A DNA stretch of 27,727 nt from Proteobacteria bacterium SPGG2 (GTDB taxonomy: Bacteria > Pseudomonadota > Gammaproteobacteria > Acidiferrobacterales > SPGG2), in the NCBI GenBank assembly GCA_001643475.1, contig LXTK01000087.1:1-27727 (forward strand), given 5' to 3'. Positions 1 through 7,100 of this stretch are shown here, in pieces. Numbering within the stretch: the stretch's first letter is position 1; each line of letters opens with the position of its first letter. Under the pieces are notes generated by a model. That model was not told the origin of the DNA, searched no databases, and saw nothing but the letters and a program-made list of their open reading frames with translations. The position numbers were made by a program, and so were the translations under genes.

Positions 1-1
1 C

Positions 2-487
2 ATGATGAAAGAGAATGTGTTTGATGTGCTGATGTATTTGTTCGAGAACTACATGGACGAAGACGCTGATATAGATCAAGATCAGGAAACATTGGCAAAT
101 GAACTCGTAAAGGCAGGCTTTCCCCGGGGAGAGATCAGCAAGGCGTTCTCTTGGTTAGAAGGCCTTTCCGATTTGCGCCAGCGTGATACCATCCCATTGG
201 CTGGTGGCGTCCCAGGATCCATACGTCATTACTCCCAAGCCGAGGGTGCTAAGATGAGCGCTGAGTGCAGAGGATTCGTTTTGGCGATGGAACAACGCGG
301 TGTGCTCGATACGGGGACGCGTGAGATGGTCATCGATCGGGTTATGGCGATCGAGACTGAGGAAATTGAGCTAGACCAACTAAAGTGGATCATTCTCTTG
401 GTACTGTTCAATCACGCAGGTCACGAACAGGCTTACACTATATTCGAAGACATGGTGTTTGAGGATGCGCGTCACGACCTTCACTAG
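2..487 (+). CDS. smg: Smg family protein (DUF494)
   Basis: This is a Smg/DUF494 family protein of about 160 residues, the usual family length. The start reads MKENVFDVLMYLFENYMD, the hallmark opening of Smg, and the protein stays acidic and helical to the C-terminus. The first ATG is at 2 and a second directly follows at 5. Either could be used, and the window begins too close to judge the ribosome binding site. The biochemical role of Smg is not settled. In gammaproteobacteria it usually lies between dprA/smf and topA, and here topA follows on the same strand after about 260 bp, which supports the call. Confidence 0.93.
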   Translation: MMKENVFDVLMYLFENYMDEDADIDQDQETLANELVKAGFPRGEISKAFSWLEGLSDLRQRDTIPLAGGVPGSIRHYSQAEGAKMSAECRGFVLAMEQRGVLDTGTREMVIDRVMAIETEEIELDQLKWIILLVLFNHAGHEQAYTIFEDMVFEDARHDLH

Positions 488-621
488 TCGTCAACGCCGC
501 GATACTTGAATTTATTGGCCCCTCACCTTATAAGTCAGGCGCTACTTGACAAACTACCCACCAGATCGTAGACAATGCCCCCGCATCTACTAGGGGTTAG
601 CGGCCTATCACTGCCTTTCTC

Positions 622-648
622 TTGCGGTTTTTGCCACTGCGCTATAGT
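622..648 (+). promoter_or_regulatory. Candidate promoter upstream of topA
   Basis: A TTGCGG hexamer at 622-627 and a TATAGT hexamer at 643-648 lie about 100 bp upstream of topA. The 15-bp spacer is shorter than optimal for sigma-70, so this is only a candidate. A small hairpin (GCCGA/TCGGC) lies in the leader near 693-713. Confidence 0.25.
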
Positions 649-750
649 TAAAGTGTCTGTGAGAACAATCAAGCATCGATGCCGTGGATGGAGCCGACCC
701 GTTTTCGCTCGGCCCCGTTCCGTTAGTAACCGTGAAGGTATCAATCCCTT

Positions 751-3054
751 ATGGCAAAGAATTTAATCATTGTTGAGTCGCCAGCCAAGGCCAAGACCAT
801 GGTGAAGTATCTTGGCAAAGATTTTTCTGCCCTCGCCTCCTATGGACATGTGCGTGATCTGATTCCAAAGAAGGGGGCGGTCGATACTGAAAACGGTTTC
901 GACATGAAGTACGAGTTGATAGAAAAGAATAAGAAACATGTCGACGCGATTGAGAAAGCTATGAAGAAGGCCGACGCGTTGTATCTCGCGACCGACCCGG
1001 ACCGTGAAGGTGAAGCGATTTCTTGGCATCTTTACGAGATTTTAAAAGAACGTGGTGTGCTAGATGACAAGCCAGTGCACCGCGTGGAGTTCTTCGAGAT
1101 TACCAAGCGCGCGATCCAAGAAGCGATTAAGGACCCGCGCGAACTCTCTTCAAATCTAATCGATGCGCAACAAGCGCGACGCGCATTAGACTATCTGGTG
1201 GGCTTCAATCTTTCGCCGCTGCTGTGGAAGAAGGTCCGTCGAGGTCTGTCGGCAGGACGTGTTCAAAGCCCAGCTCTGCGAATGATTGTCGAACGAGAAG
1301 AAGAAATAGAGAAATTTGAGCCACGCGAGTATTGGACCATCGAGGCCGACGTTGAGGCCAAAGAAAAGCCCTTCAGGGCAAAACTTACACATTTTGAGGG
1401 CAAAAAGCTGGATCAGTTTGATATCGGCAATGATAGGCGCGCCAACGAGGTCGAGACGACGCTGCGCGAAAAGGCTGCCGGCAGACTGTTGGTTACCACG
1501 GTTGACAAGAAGCAACGCAAGCGTAATCCCTCGCCACCATTTACCACCTCCACTCTGCAGCAGGAAGCGGCGCGCAAACTCGGCTTTCGTGCTTATCGCG
1601 CCATGCGAGTTGCGCAACAGCTTTATGAAGGCATAGATATCGACGGGGAGACGGTCGGTTTAATCACTTATATGAGAACCGACTCCGTCAACCTGTCTGT
1701 AGACGGGGTACGGGACATCCGTGAGCTAATCGAGCAGCGTTATGGCGTCGAGAACCTGCCTGACGAGCCGCAGACCTATAAGAATAAATCCAAGAATGCC
1801 CAGGAAGCACACGAAGCTATTCGTCCGACATCCGCCATGCGGGCGCCGGAAGATGTAAAAAAACTGCTCAAACTGGAACAGTTCAAGCTATATGACCTGA
1901 TCTGGAAGCGGACGATTGGTTGCCAAATGATTCATGCGACCCTCGACACGGTTGTGATCGATTTGCAAGCTGGCGAAGGCAACATCTTTCGCGCAACCGG
2001 TTCTCAGGTGGTGAAGCCAGGATTCATGACCGTCTATCAAGAGGGCCGCGATGATGGCGCGCCGGAAGAGGAGAAAGAGGGGTTGCTGCCACCGGTTGAG
2101 CAAGGTGATCATGTGAACCTCATTAAGGTACACGGTGATCAGCACTTTACCGAACCACCGCCACGTTACACCGAGGCCAGTCTAGTGAAATCGCTCGAAG
2201 CCTACGGTATTGGTCGACCTTCGACTTATGCCAGTATCATTTCCACGCTTACGTTGCGCGAGTACGTTACACTAGACAAGCGCAGCTTCCAACCGACGGA
2301 TGTTGGCCGCGTTGTCAATAAGTTTCTTTCAGAGCATTTTGAACACTACGTTGATTACGAATTTACCGCCAAGCTAGAAGACGACTTGGATGCAATCTCT
2401 CGCGGCGAGAAGAAATGGAAACCGTTACTCAAAGAGTTTTGGGAAGACTTCAAAAAGCAGCTCGACGCGAAGAAAGATGTTGAGCGCCCAGGCGTCGAAA
2501 TGATGGAAGAGAAATGTCCCAAGTGCGAAAGTGTACTGGCGAAGCGGTTGGGGCGTAACGGCTATTTTATTGGCTGCACCGGTTATCCGGAGTGCAGTTA
2601 TACGCGCAACGTCGATGATGAACCCGGCACCAGCAGTGAACCACAAGTTGTGGAGGGGCGCAGTTGTCCGAAATGTGAGTCCGACCTCGTGATCAAACTT
2701 GGGCGTTACGGAAAGTTCATCGGTTGTAGCAACTATCCGAATTGCAAACACATGGAACCGTTGGAGCAGCCTAAGGACATGGGAGTCGTCTGTCCTGAAT
2801 GCAAACAGGGCAATATGCTCAGCCGCAAATCGCGTTGGGGAAAAGTGTTCTATTCCTGTGCGCGCTATCCGGATTGCAAGTACGCAGTTTGGAACCAACC
2901 TGTCGAAGGAACTTGTCCAACATGTGGGCATGGCATGTTGACAATCAAGACTACTAAGCGCCGGGGCACGGAAAAGGTTTGCCCAGTCAAGGAATGTAAA
3001 TTCACTGAACCTTATGACGAAGGTGAGCTAGACGAACAAGCTGCCGTGAATTAG
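751..3054 (+). CDS. topA: DNA topoisomerase I (type IA, omega protein)
   Basis: This 767-residue type IA topoisomerase relaxes negatively supercoiled DNA through a transient 5'-phosphotyrosine link. The N-terminal TOPRIM domain shows LIIVESPAKAKTM, with the catalytic Glu at about residue 9, and DPDREGEA at 82-89, with the metal-binding acidic residues. The active-site tyrosine is in GLITYMRTDS (Tyr307 by codon count). The C-terminus has four Cys4-type zinc-ribbon repeats from about residue 589 to 757: three with CPxC paired to a YPxC-type half, and a last one ending CPVKEC. The length is a little below the E. coli enzyme (865 aa), because the C-terminal tail is shorter. mltA starts 28 bp downstream and may be cotranscribed. 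Confidence 0.98.
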   Translation: MAKNLIIVESPAKAKTMVKYLGKDFSALASYGHVRDLIPKKGAVDTENGFDMKYELIEKNKKHVDAIEKAMKKADALYLATDPDREGEAISWHLYEILKERGVLDDKPVHRVEFFEITKRAIQEAIKDPRELSSNLIDAQQARRALDYLVGFNLSPLLWKKVRRGLSAGRVQSPALRMIVEREEEIEKFEPREYWTIEADVEAKEKPFRAKLTHFEGKKLDQFDIGNDRRANEVETTLREKAAGRLLVTTVDKKQRKRNPSPPFTTSTLQQEAARKLGFRAYRAMRVAQQLYEGIDIDGETVGLITYMRTDSVNLSVDGVRDIRELIEQRYGVENLPDEPQTYKNKSKNAQEAHEAIRPTSAMRAPEDVKKLLKLEQFKLYDLIWKRTIGCQMIHATLDTVVIDLQAGEGNIFRATGSQVVKPGFMTVYQEGRDDGAPEEEKEGLLPPVEQGDHVNLIKVHGDQHFTEPPPRYTEASLVKSLEAYGIGRPSTYASIISTLTLREYVTLDKRSFQPTDVGRVVNKFLSEHFEHYVDYEFTAKLEDDLDAISRGEKKWKPLLKEFWEDFKKQLDAKKDVERPGVEMMEEKCPKCESVLAKRLGRNGYFIGCTGYPECSYTRNVDDEPGTSSEPQVVEGRSCPKCESDLVIKLGRYGKFIGCSNYPNCKHMEPLEQPKDMGVVCPECKQGNMLSRKSRWGKVFYSCARYPDCKYAVWNQPVEGTCPTCGHGMLTIKTTKRRGTEKVCPVKECKFTEPYDEGELDEQAAVN

Positions 3055-3082
3055 CGTATCTTTCGAACCTGGCAGCCCAGCT

Positions 3083-4240
3083 ATGTTTGATTTTTCGCTT
3101 GTAAAGATCTCACACTCTTATTTTTTCCTCATAGTTGCTATCGCCTTCGGCCTGCTAGCTGGTTGCGGCGGCTTGCCCATCAAAGAAGGTGGTATATCCA
3201 AACCCGTACGTTGGTCGGCCTTGCGTGGATGGGGCGATGATCAGCACGCACAGGCCTGGCCAGCTCTTAAACAGAGTTGCGAGAAACTGGCGGCACGCGA
3301 TGCGGCTTGGCAAGACATCTGTAACGATGTCGAGGCTCTAGGCATGCCGAGTGACGAAACAGCGCGCGCATTTTTTGAGAACCATTTCGTTCCGCACCGA
3401 GTCGTCGGTCAGCGTGGTCGCAAAGGTCTAATCACAGGTTACTATGAGCCATTGCTCAACGGCAGTCTGGAAAGGACAGAGCGTTTCCGTTATCCGTTAT
3501 ACCGGCGACCGCCTAATCTGCTCACCATCGATCTTGGCGATGTGTATCCGGCGTTAAAAGGCAGGCGTGTACGCGGACGACTGCAGGGTACGCGCGTCGT
3601 GCCCTATTTTAGTCGCGCCGAAATCGATGGCGGCGAACCGCCGCTGGCAGGCCACGAACTTGCCTGGGTAGACGACCCGGTGTCTTTGTTCTTCCTTCAT
3701 ATTCAGGGCTCGGGACGACTACAACTTCCCGATGGCCGCATTCTCGCCGTCGGTTACGCTGATCAGAATGGACACCCGTACGTTTCTATTGGTCGCCAAT
3801 TGTTGGAAGCGGAAGCATTGGAGGTGGAAGAAATTACGCTAGGCAGTATCCGGGATTGGATCGTTATGCACCCAGATCAAACTAAAGCGCTGCTCCACAG
3901 TAACCCTAGCTATGTCTTCTTCACGGTGAGAAATGCTGAGTTGCCCGGGCCGCTCGGTACACTGAACGTGCCGCTTACGGCCGAGCGCAGTATCGCCGTC
4001 GATCGCAAGTTTATTTCACTGGGCCTGCCGGTTTGGTTGGATACCACGTTGGCGGAGCAAGAGCAGCCCTACCGACGTCTGGTTTTCGCTCAGGACACCG
4101 GCGGCGCTATCAAAGGCGCGGTGCGCGCTGATGTATTCTTCGGCCAAGGAGAAAAGGCAGAACGCTTGGCGGGCGCCATGAAACAAGAAGGGCGATTGTT
4201 TGTGTTATTGCCGAAACGGGAACGCATTGCGGAGGAATAG
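3083..4240 (+). CDS. mltA: Membrane-bound lytic murein transglycosylase A (lipoprotein)
   Basis: MltA cleaves the MurNAc-GlcNAc bond of peptidoglycan to give 1,6-anhydromuropeptides, and is anchored to the outer membrane. The 385-residue protein opens with a lipoprotein signal whose lipobox LLAGC places the acylated cysteine at residue 28. Family signatures follow: GLITGYYEP, HIQGSGRL, and near the C-terminus FAQDTGGAIKGAVRADVFFG, the block that carries the catalytic aspartate of MltA/3D-domain enzymes. Length and motif order fit the family. No strong ribosome binding site precedes the ATG. The 28-bp spacing to topA suggests readthrough transcription. Confidence 0.96.
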   Translation: MFDFSLVKISHSYFFLIVAIAFGLLAGCGGLPIKEGGISKPVRWSALRGWGDDQHAQAWPALKQSCEKLAARDAAWQDICNDVEALGMPSDETARAFFENHFVPHRVVGQRGRKGLITGYYEPLLNGSLERTERFRYPLYRRPPNLLTIDLGDVYPALKGRRVRGRLQGTRVVPYFSRAEIDGGEPPLAGHELAWVDDPVSLFFLHIQGSGRLQLPDGRILAVGYADQNGHPYVSIGRQLLEAEALEVEEITLGSIRDWIVMHPDQTKALLHSNPSYVFFTVRNAELPGPLGTLNVPLTAERSIAVDRKFISLGLPVWLDTTLAEQEQPYRRLVFAQDTGGAIKGAVRADVFFGQGEKAERLAGAMKQEGRLFVLLPKRERIAEE

Positions 4241-4283
4241 GGCGTCGGCCGCTCTTGCGGATCCTGCGCCCGCGGCATTAGTG

Positions 4284-4352
4284 CATCTGACCTCCAAGGA
4301 CGGAGGAAATGCAGCGGGATTGTAGGAACAATCCCTGCCTTGCACGTCAGCT
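4284..4352. repeat. Structured ~70-bp intergenic repeat, copy 1
   Basis: This is the first of two related copies. Both start CATCTGACC and end CACGTCAGCT. Inside is a CCTCC/GGAGG stem, followed by GGGATTGT and ACAATCCC separated by a short loop. The conserved ends and paired stems suggest a REP-like or small non-autonomous palindromic element. Confidence 0.7.
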
Positions 4353-4416
4353 ACGCCAACGGTATGTTAACGGGGCGCCGGCCCGGCAACTGCTCCTGCG
4401 TTGCCCTACCTTCCGA

Positions 4417-4486
4417 CATCTGACCGTCAGGGATGGTGGAAATGCAAAAGGATTGTTGGGAACAATCCCTGCCATGCACGTCAGCT
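4417..4486. repeat. Structured ~70-bp intergenic repeat, copy 2
   Basis: Second copy of the repeat seen at 4284-4352, in the same orientation and 64 bp beyond it. The ends and the inverted ATTGTT/AACAAT core are conserved. The first stem differs in sequence but keeps partial pairing (ACC/GGT), which suggests that structure is conserved more than sequence. Confidence 0.7.
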
Positions 4487-4531
4487 CCAGCTAATTGTTA
4501 TGCGGCGTATGCAGGTATTCCATAGTGGTCT

Positions 4532-4705
4532 CTAAACAGATCTGTGAAGCAAGACGGCGTCGGTTATGGAGTAGTGTCCAAGCCTTGCAACCGCTTCCGT
4601 AAACCGGAGCTGAGCATCGAAATAGCCGCGAAGAGCATTCGCTCTTGTAGCTCGCTCATGCGACGCTTTCAACAACCTACGCGTTAACGTGGGTGTTTGG
4701 CGTAT
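4532..4705 (-). other. Open frame without ATG in possible array fragment
   Basis: The 595-bp stretch between mltA and the first cassette gene holds the two repeats, this frame and the first attC. On the minus strand a 57-codon frame runs from inside the attC-like site to a TAG at 4532-4534. It reads like protein (for example HERATRANALRGYFDAQLRF) but has no ATG, only TTG codons. A 31-codon ATG frame also overlaps it in another phase. It may be the 5' remnant of a further cassette, or chance. I do not recognise the product. Confidence 0.25.
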
Positions 4706-4800
4706 AACGGCAGAGTTGAGCTGCTGGCCACAGGTATCTAAGACTGAAACGAGCCAAAGAGCGTACGCTGTGGCCAGTCAGCTCCGACGACGTGTTAGAT
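4702..4800 (-). other. attC-like integron recombination site 1
   Basis: The core-like heptamers GTATAAC (4702-4708) and GTTAGAT (4794-4800) flank 85 bp with strong internal pairing. GAGCTG-c-TGGCCACAG on the left matches CTGTGGCCA-g-TCAGCTC on the right, which is the imperfect, bulged hairpin expected of attC. It sits 35 bp past the stop of the minus-strand gene ending at 4836, the correct 3' position for a cassette. The left core departs from RYYYAAC at one base. Confidence 0.72.
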
Positions 4801-4835
4801 GGTCCCCAAGATGACTCGTCAAATGCAAACAGGCT

Positions 4836-5204
4836 CTAACCGGGGAGGTTCGTGTAATACGTGAGAACCTCTGAACGCACACCTTCCGCCCCAACTTTGA
4901 TCAGCCCGCTCCCCTGTATCTCTGTGCCAGGCACGGCCCACCAACACCATGCCGTGAGGATTCCTTCCTCTTCCTGGGTTACGACTTCCGTGAGCGTCAT
5001 GAAGGGGTTAGGGAGATTGCCGCCCCGCAGAGATCGTACGGTCTCTTTCATCCCGGACAAGTATTCGGCGAACTCGCTCTTCGCAATCTTGCCGGTGTTC
5101 GGGTCGTCGAATATGTAATCATTCGATACGGCCTTCAGAATCGTGTCCGCGTCCCCCTTCGTCCATCCCTCAGCATACGTTCCTAAATGATCGGCTGCAC
5201 TCAT
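4836..5204 (-). CDS. SnoaL/NTF2-like domain protein (cassette gene)
   Basis: This 122-residue protein has the pattern of the SnoaL/NTF2-like fold (cystatin-like alpha+beta cone). An N-terminal helix reads HLGTYAEGWTKGDADTILKA, then comes NDYIFDDP and a strand-rich second half ending EVLTYYTNLPG. Family members are small ligand-binding or isomerase/cyclase-type enzymes, and no substrate can be named here. The start has a good upstream AGGAGAG. It is the second gene of a two-gene cassette: the SnoaL-like gene at 5221-5613 ends 16 bp upstream, and attC-like site 1 lies 35 bp downstream. The sequence is diverged from its neighbour, so this is unlikely to be a recent duplication. Confidence 0.8.
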   Translation of the reverse strand: MSAADHLGTYAEGWTKGDADTILKAVSNDYIFDDPNTGKIAKSEFAEYLSGMKETVRSLRGGNLPNPFMTLTEVVTQEEEGILTAWCWWAVPGTEIQGSGLIKVGAEGVRSEVLTYYTNLPG

Positions 5205-5220
5205 GTCTCTCCTCCTGTGG

Positions 5221-5613
5221 TCAACTGGTTGGTGGGCGATTCTTTCGATAGGAATTCTTCACACGGATTTTCCCATCGCGGAATGTAAACACATCACATC
5301 CGTTTACTTCCACTCTCTGACCGCCTTTGTTCGTGCCCGTGAACGTCCATTCCGACACCCCACGGTTCCCGACAATGAAATGCCGGGCCCCAAGCCACTG
5401 AGCATCCGGAAACGATTCCCAGACACTGGCAAATCCCTCACGAACCGCTTTTTGTCCTTCATAGCGGGTGCCACATACATCCGGACCCGATGAAGTCTCG
5501 TATACACAGTCGTCCGTCATGAACTCCATCAGCGCATTCACGTCATGACGGTTCCAGGCATCGGCAAACGCCTGTAGAAATACTACTGTCACTTTGTTGT
5601 CTGATCTCGCCAT
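5221..5613 (-). CDS. SnoaL-like / nuclear transport factor 2 family protein (cassette gene)
   Basis: This 130-residue SnoaL-like protein has FADAWNRHDVNALMEFMTDD, then GPDVCGTRYEGQKAVREGF, and NGCDVFTFRDGKIRVKNSYR near the end. This is the typical layout of polyketide-cyclase-like NTF2 proteins. I chose the ATG at 5613 (MARSDNKV) because a strong GGAGGGAGG lies just upstream. An in-frame ATG at 5643 falls inside the attC core of the neighbouring cassette and is less likely. Together with 4836-5204 it makes a two-gene cassette between attC-like sites at 4702 and 5642. A C-terminal fragment of a close relative survives at 10283-10393. Confidence 0.85.
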   Translation of the reverse strand: MARSDNKVTVVFLQAFADAWNRHDVNALMEFMTDDCVYETSSGPDVCGTRYEGQKAVREGFASVWESFPDAQWLGARHFIVGNRGVSEWTFTGTNKGGQRVEVNGCDVFTFRDGKIRVKNSYRKNRPPTS

Positions 5614-5641
5614 AAGACCATCCTCCCTCCTTTCGCTAGGC

Positions 5642-5731
5642 ATCTAACGCCGCGTTGAGCCGCGCGGGGCACGGACACGACAGAAAACGGCGCGCTGTCT
5701 CACCGCGTCGAGCTCGAACGCGAAGTTAGAT
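5642..5731 (-). other. attC-like integron recombination site 2
   Basis: The outer cores are a perfect inverted pair, ATCTAAC (5642-5648) and GTTAGAT (5725-5731), 90 bp end to end. The next arms pair as CGCGTTGAGC against GCTCGAACGCG with one unpaired base, the extrahelical base typical of attC. The right core ends three bases before the stop of the minus-strand gene 5735-6178. This is the clearest attC in the window. Confidence 0.9.
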
Positions 5732-5734
5732 TTC

Positions 5735-6178
5735 CTATGTGTATTTCTTGCCAAGACGAACTAACTCCTGGTGTTCTTCATAGATCCGACTTCCCATGTT
5801 ATTGAGCTCTTCTCTCTTGGCCTCTTTCTTTGGGTCTTTCTCTCCATAGCCAAGATCCATTGAAAGTAATCCGTTAGGTCCGGCGAATATATTTCGAGAC
5901 AGCTCTGGCCGATATTCGGAAGCAAGTTTCCATAATTTCATTTTCTGCTTTTCGATCTTCTTGGTCAGAAAAACATGCTCGGCGTTGTTCCAGTTGTTTA
6001 TGAAATTATCGAGATCCTTAAGATCGTCGCCAGAAAACGGAGCCCCAACATCTTGATCAGAGAGAAATTTGCAAGACCTTCCCGTTGAGGGAAACTTCGT
6101 AAGAAATTTCTCAAACAAAACTTTGTCTTTCTGCTTTTCTTGATCAGCCAAGGTCGGAAATACCTTGGGCCTGAGCAT
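5735..6178 (-). CDS. Hypothetical cassette protein, 147 aa
   Basis: I do not recognise this soluble, charged, helix-rich protein. It is rich in Lys and Glu, has no signal peptide or membrane segment, and contains helical stretches such as HVFLTKKIEKQKMKLWKLAS. Its stop lies three bases before attC-like site 2, and a 35-aa membrane-peptide frame ends four bases upstream of its ATG. The two probably form one bicistronic cassette. Cassette position and intact length argue for a real gene of unknown function. Confidence 0.72.
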   Translation of the reverse strand: MLRPKVFPTLADQEKQKDKVLFEKFLTKFPSTGRSCKFLSDQDVGAPFSGDDLKDLDNFINNWNNAEHVFLTKKIEKQKMKLWKLASEYRPELSRNIFAGPNGLLSMDLGYGEKDPKKEAKREELNNMGSRIYEEHQELVRLGKKYT

Positions 6179-6181
6179 AGC

Positions 6182-6289
6182 CTATAAATCCTTTCCGAAT
6201 TCCGTCAGAAAACCTGTAAAAAAGAGACCCAGCGCGCCGAGAGCTACGCCCCAAAGAAAGCTTGGCCAGTCGGTTGGGAGAAAATCCAT
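6182..6289 (-). CDS. Small membrane peptide, 35 aa (cassette gene)
   Basis: A short frame begins MDFLPTDWPSFLWG and runs through one hydrophobic segment (FLWGVALGALGLFFTGFL, about residues 11-28) to a charged FGKDL end. The composition is that of a single-pass inner-membrane peptide. Its TAG is four bases upstream of the next gene's ATG, which suggests coexpression with the 147-aa protein. The ribosome binding site is weak. Function unknown. A chance frame is possible, but a clean membrane helix with polar ends, tightly coupled to a neighbour, favours a real gene. Confidence 0.5.
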   Translation of the reverse strand: MDFLPTDWPSFLWGVALGALGLFFTGFLTEFGKDL

Positions 6290-6307
6290 TTCGTCGTGTG
6301 TTTTGAA

Positions 6308-6373
6308 ATCTAACGGCGCGGCTGAGGCGCGGCGCGTTTTATGCGCCGTCCCCTCTCCAGCCGATTGTTAGAA
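6308..6373 (-). other. attC-like integron recombination site 3
   Basis: ATCTAAC (6308-6314) and GTTAGAA (6367-6373) bound a 66-bp site. Inner arms pair as CGGCTGAG with CTC-CAGCCG, and the centre holds a GGCGC/GCGCC stem around a T-rich loop. The stop codon of the minus-strand gene 6368-6715 lies within the right core, as is common where a cassette gene ends in its own attC. The last base of the right core departs from GTTRRRY. Confidence 0.85.
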
Positions 6374-6715
6374 TGCGCCGTCATTAACCAATACACGCGT
6401 CGCCTCCTCAGGATGACTGGGAAGCACCGTTGCTACGTCAAGATAGAATTTGTACCCCAGAGGAAGAGGCTCCTTACGCAGCGGATACTCGTAGAGGCGC
6501 AGACTACCTGTGGCCTGCGATCGGTTAAATGCGTCCAATACCATCGCCTGAACATGTGTCGCGCAAGACACCATATCCGTTCTAGCGAGTACGCAGGCAT
6601 CGGCAGTCGAGAGATCACTCACGATGTCGCAGCCCCGCGTACACAAAGCGTCTACAAATGGCTGTAATGCCTTCGCGTCTTCCCCATCAGATGGTTGCGC
6701 TATGAATATTCGCAT
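6368..6715 (-). CDS. Hypothetical cassette protein, 115 aa
   Basis: This small soluble protein has no confident relative that I can name. It opens MRIFIAQPSDGEDAKALQPF, then has a VDALCTRGCDIVSDLSTADACVLART stretch that resembles an alternating strand-helix fold such as a TIR/toll-like or nucleotide 2-deoxyribosyltransferase-like core. That resemblance is only a pattern impression. Its stop overlaps attC-like site 3, so the gene and site form one cassette. A core-like GTTCTAAC at 6737-6744 probably marks the other end of the cassette. Confidence 0.7.
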   Translation of the reverse strand: MRIFIAQPSDGEDAKALQPFVDALCTRGCDIVSDLSTADACVLARTDMVSCATHVQAMVLDAFNRSQATGSLRLYEYPLRKEPLPLGYKFYLDVATVLPSHPEEATRVLVNDGAF

Positions 6716-7100
6716 GTTTTTTAAGGATGCCGTCGCGTTCTAACTACATAGTATATGGACTCCAGTCGTATCAGAATGCGACTGAAGTCGTATTATTACG
6801 GGTCTCCTCGAAATCTTTTTGTCGTCAAGCACTTCGCACGCGCTTATACGACTCGAGTCGTGTTTCTCCACCTTCGTTTCGCCAACGGGCTCAGGCCCGA
6901 CGCCCTAAGAAATTTCTCTAGATAACGATAATCGAACGTCTCGATTGCAGTATATCTCCGCACCGACGTAGCCTCTTTGAGAAAAACCCCTTAACAACCC
7001 GGCGGATAGTTCAGGCTCTGTCGGTCACCGTGTCGAAACCGACAGTTTCTAAAGGAGGAAGCCCACATAAATAACAACCATAGTTGAATGTCGTCATGGT
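6716..7100. other. Intergenic stretch with AGTCGT motif cluster
   Basis: No convincing gene is seen in these 385 bp. A GTTCTAAC core at 6737-6744 is the likely boundary of the cassette array. Between 6764 and 6862 the motif AGTCGT recurs: AGTCGTAT (6764), the near-inverse ATGCGACT (6776), AAGTCGTATT (6785), and the 14-bp perfect palindrome ACGACTCGAGTCGT (6848-6861). A CTGTCGGT/ACCGACAG hairpin lies near 7018-7050. A 64-codon plus-strand frame at 6727-6921 is basic and low in complexity, and I do not count it as a gene. Confidence 0.5.

Noticed and set aside
1186..1617. Long minus-strand frame inside topA
   Set aside because: It is a shadow of the topA coding frame. Motifs and codon pattern support only the plus-strand protein.
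4309..4494. Plus-strand 61-codon open frame between mltA and the array
   Set aside because: It runs straight through both structured repeats and has low protein plausibility. It is explained by the repeat sequence.
4365..4503. Possible fourth attC between TGTTAAC and GTTATGC
   Set aside because: The cores are loosely right, but the adjacent arms do not pair and most of the span is repeat copy 2. Not strong enough to call.
6727..6921. Plus-strand 64-codon frame, in the position and direction expected for an integrase gene
   Set aside because: It is basic and Ser/Arg-rich with no tyrosine-recombinase motif and overlaps the AGTCGT repeats. It is not intI.
6989..7089. CCTTAAC ... GTTGAAT pair that could be an attC downstream of the DUF427 gene
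   Set aside because: Only an inner CTGTCGGT/ACCGACAG hairpin pairs and the arms next to the cores do not. The left core also breaks the consensus.
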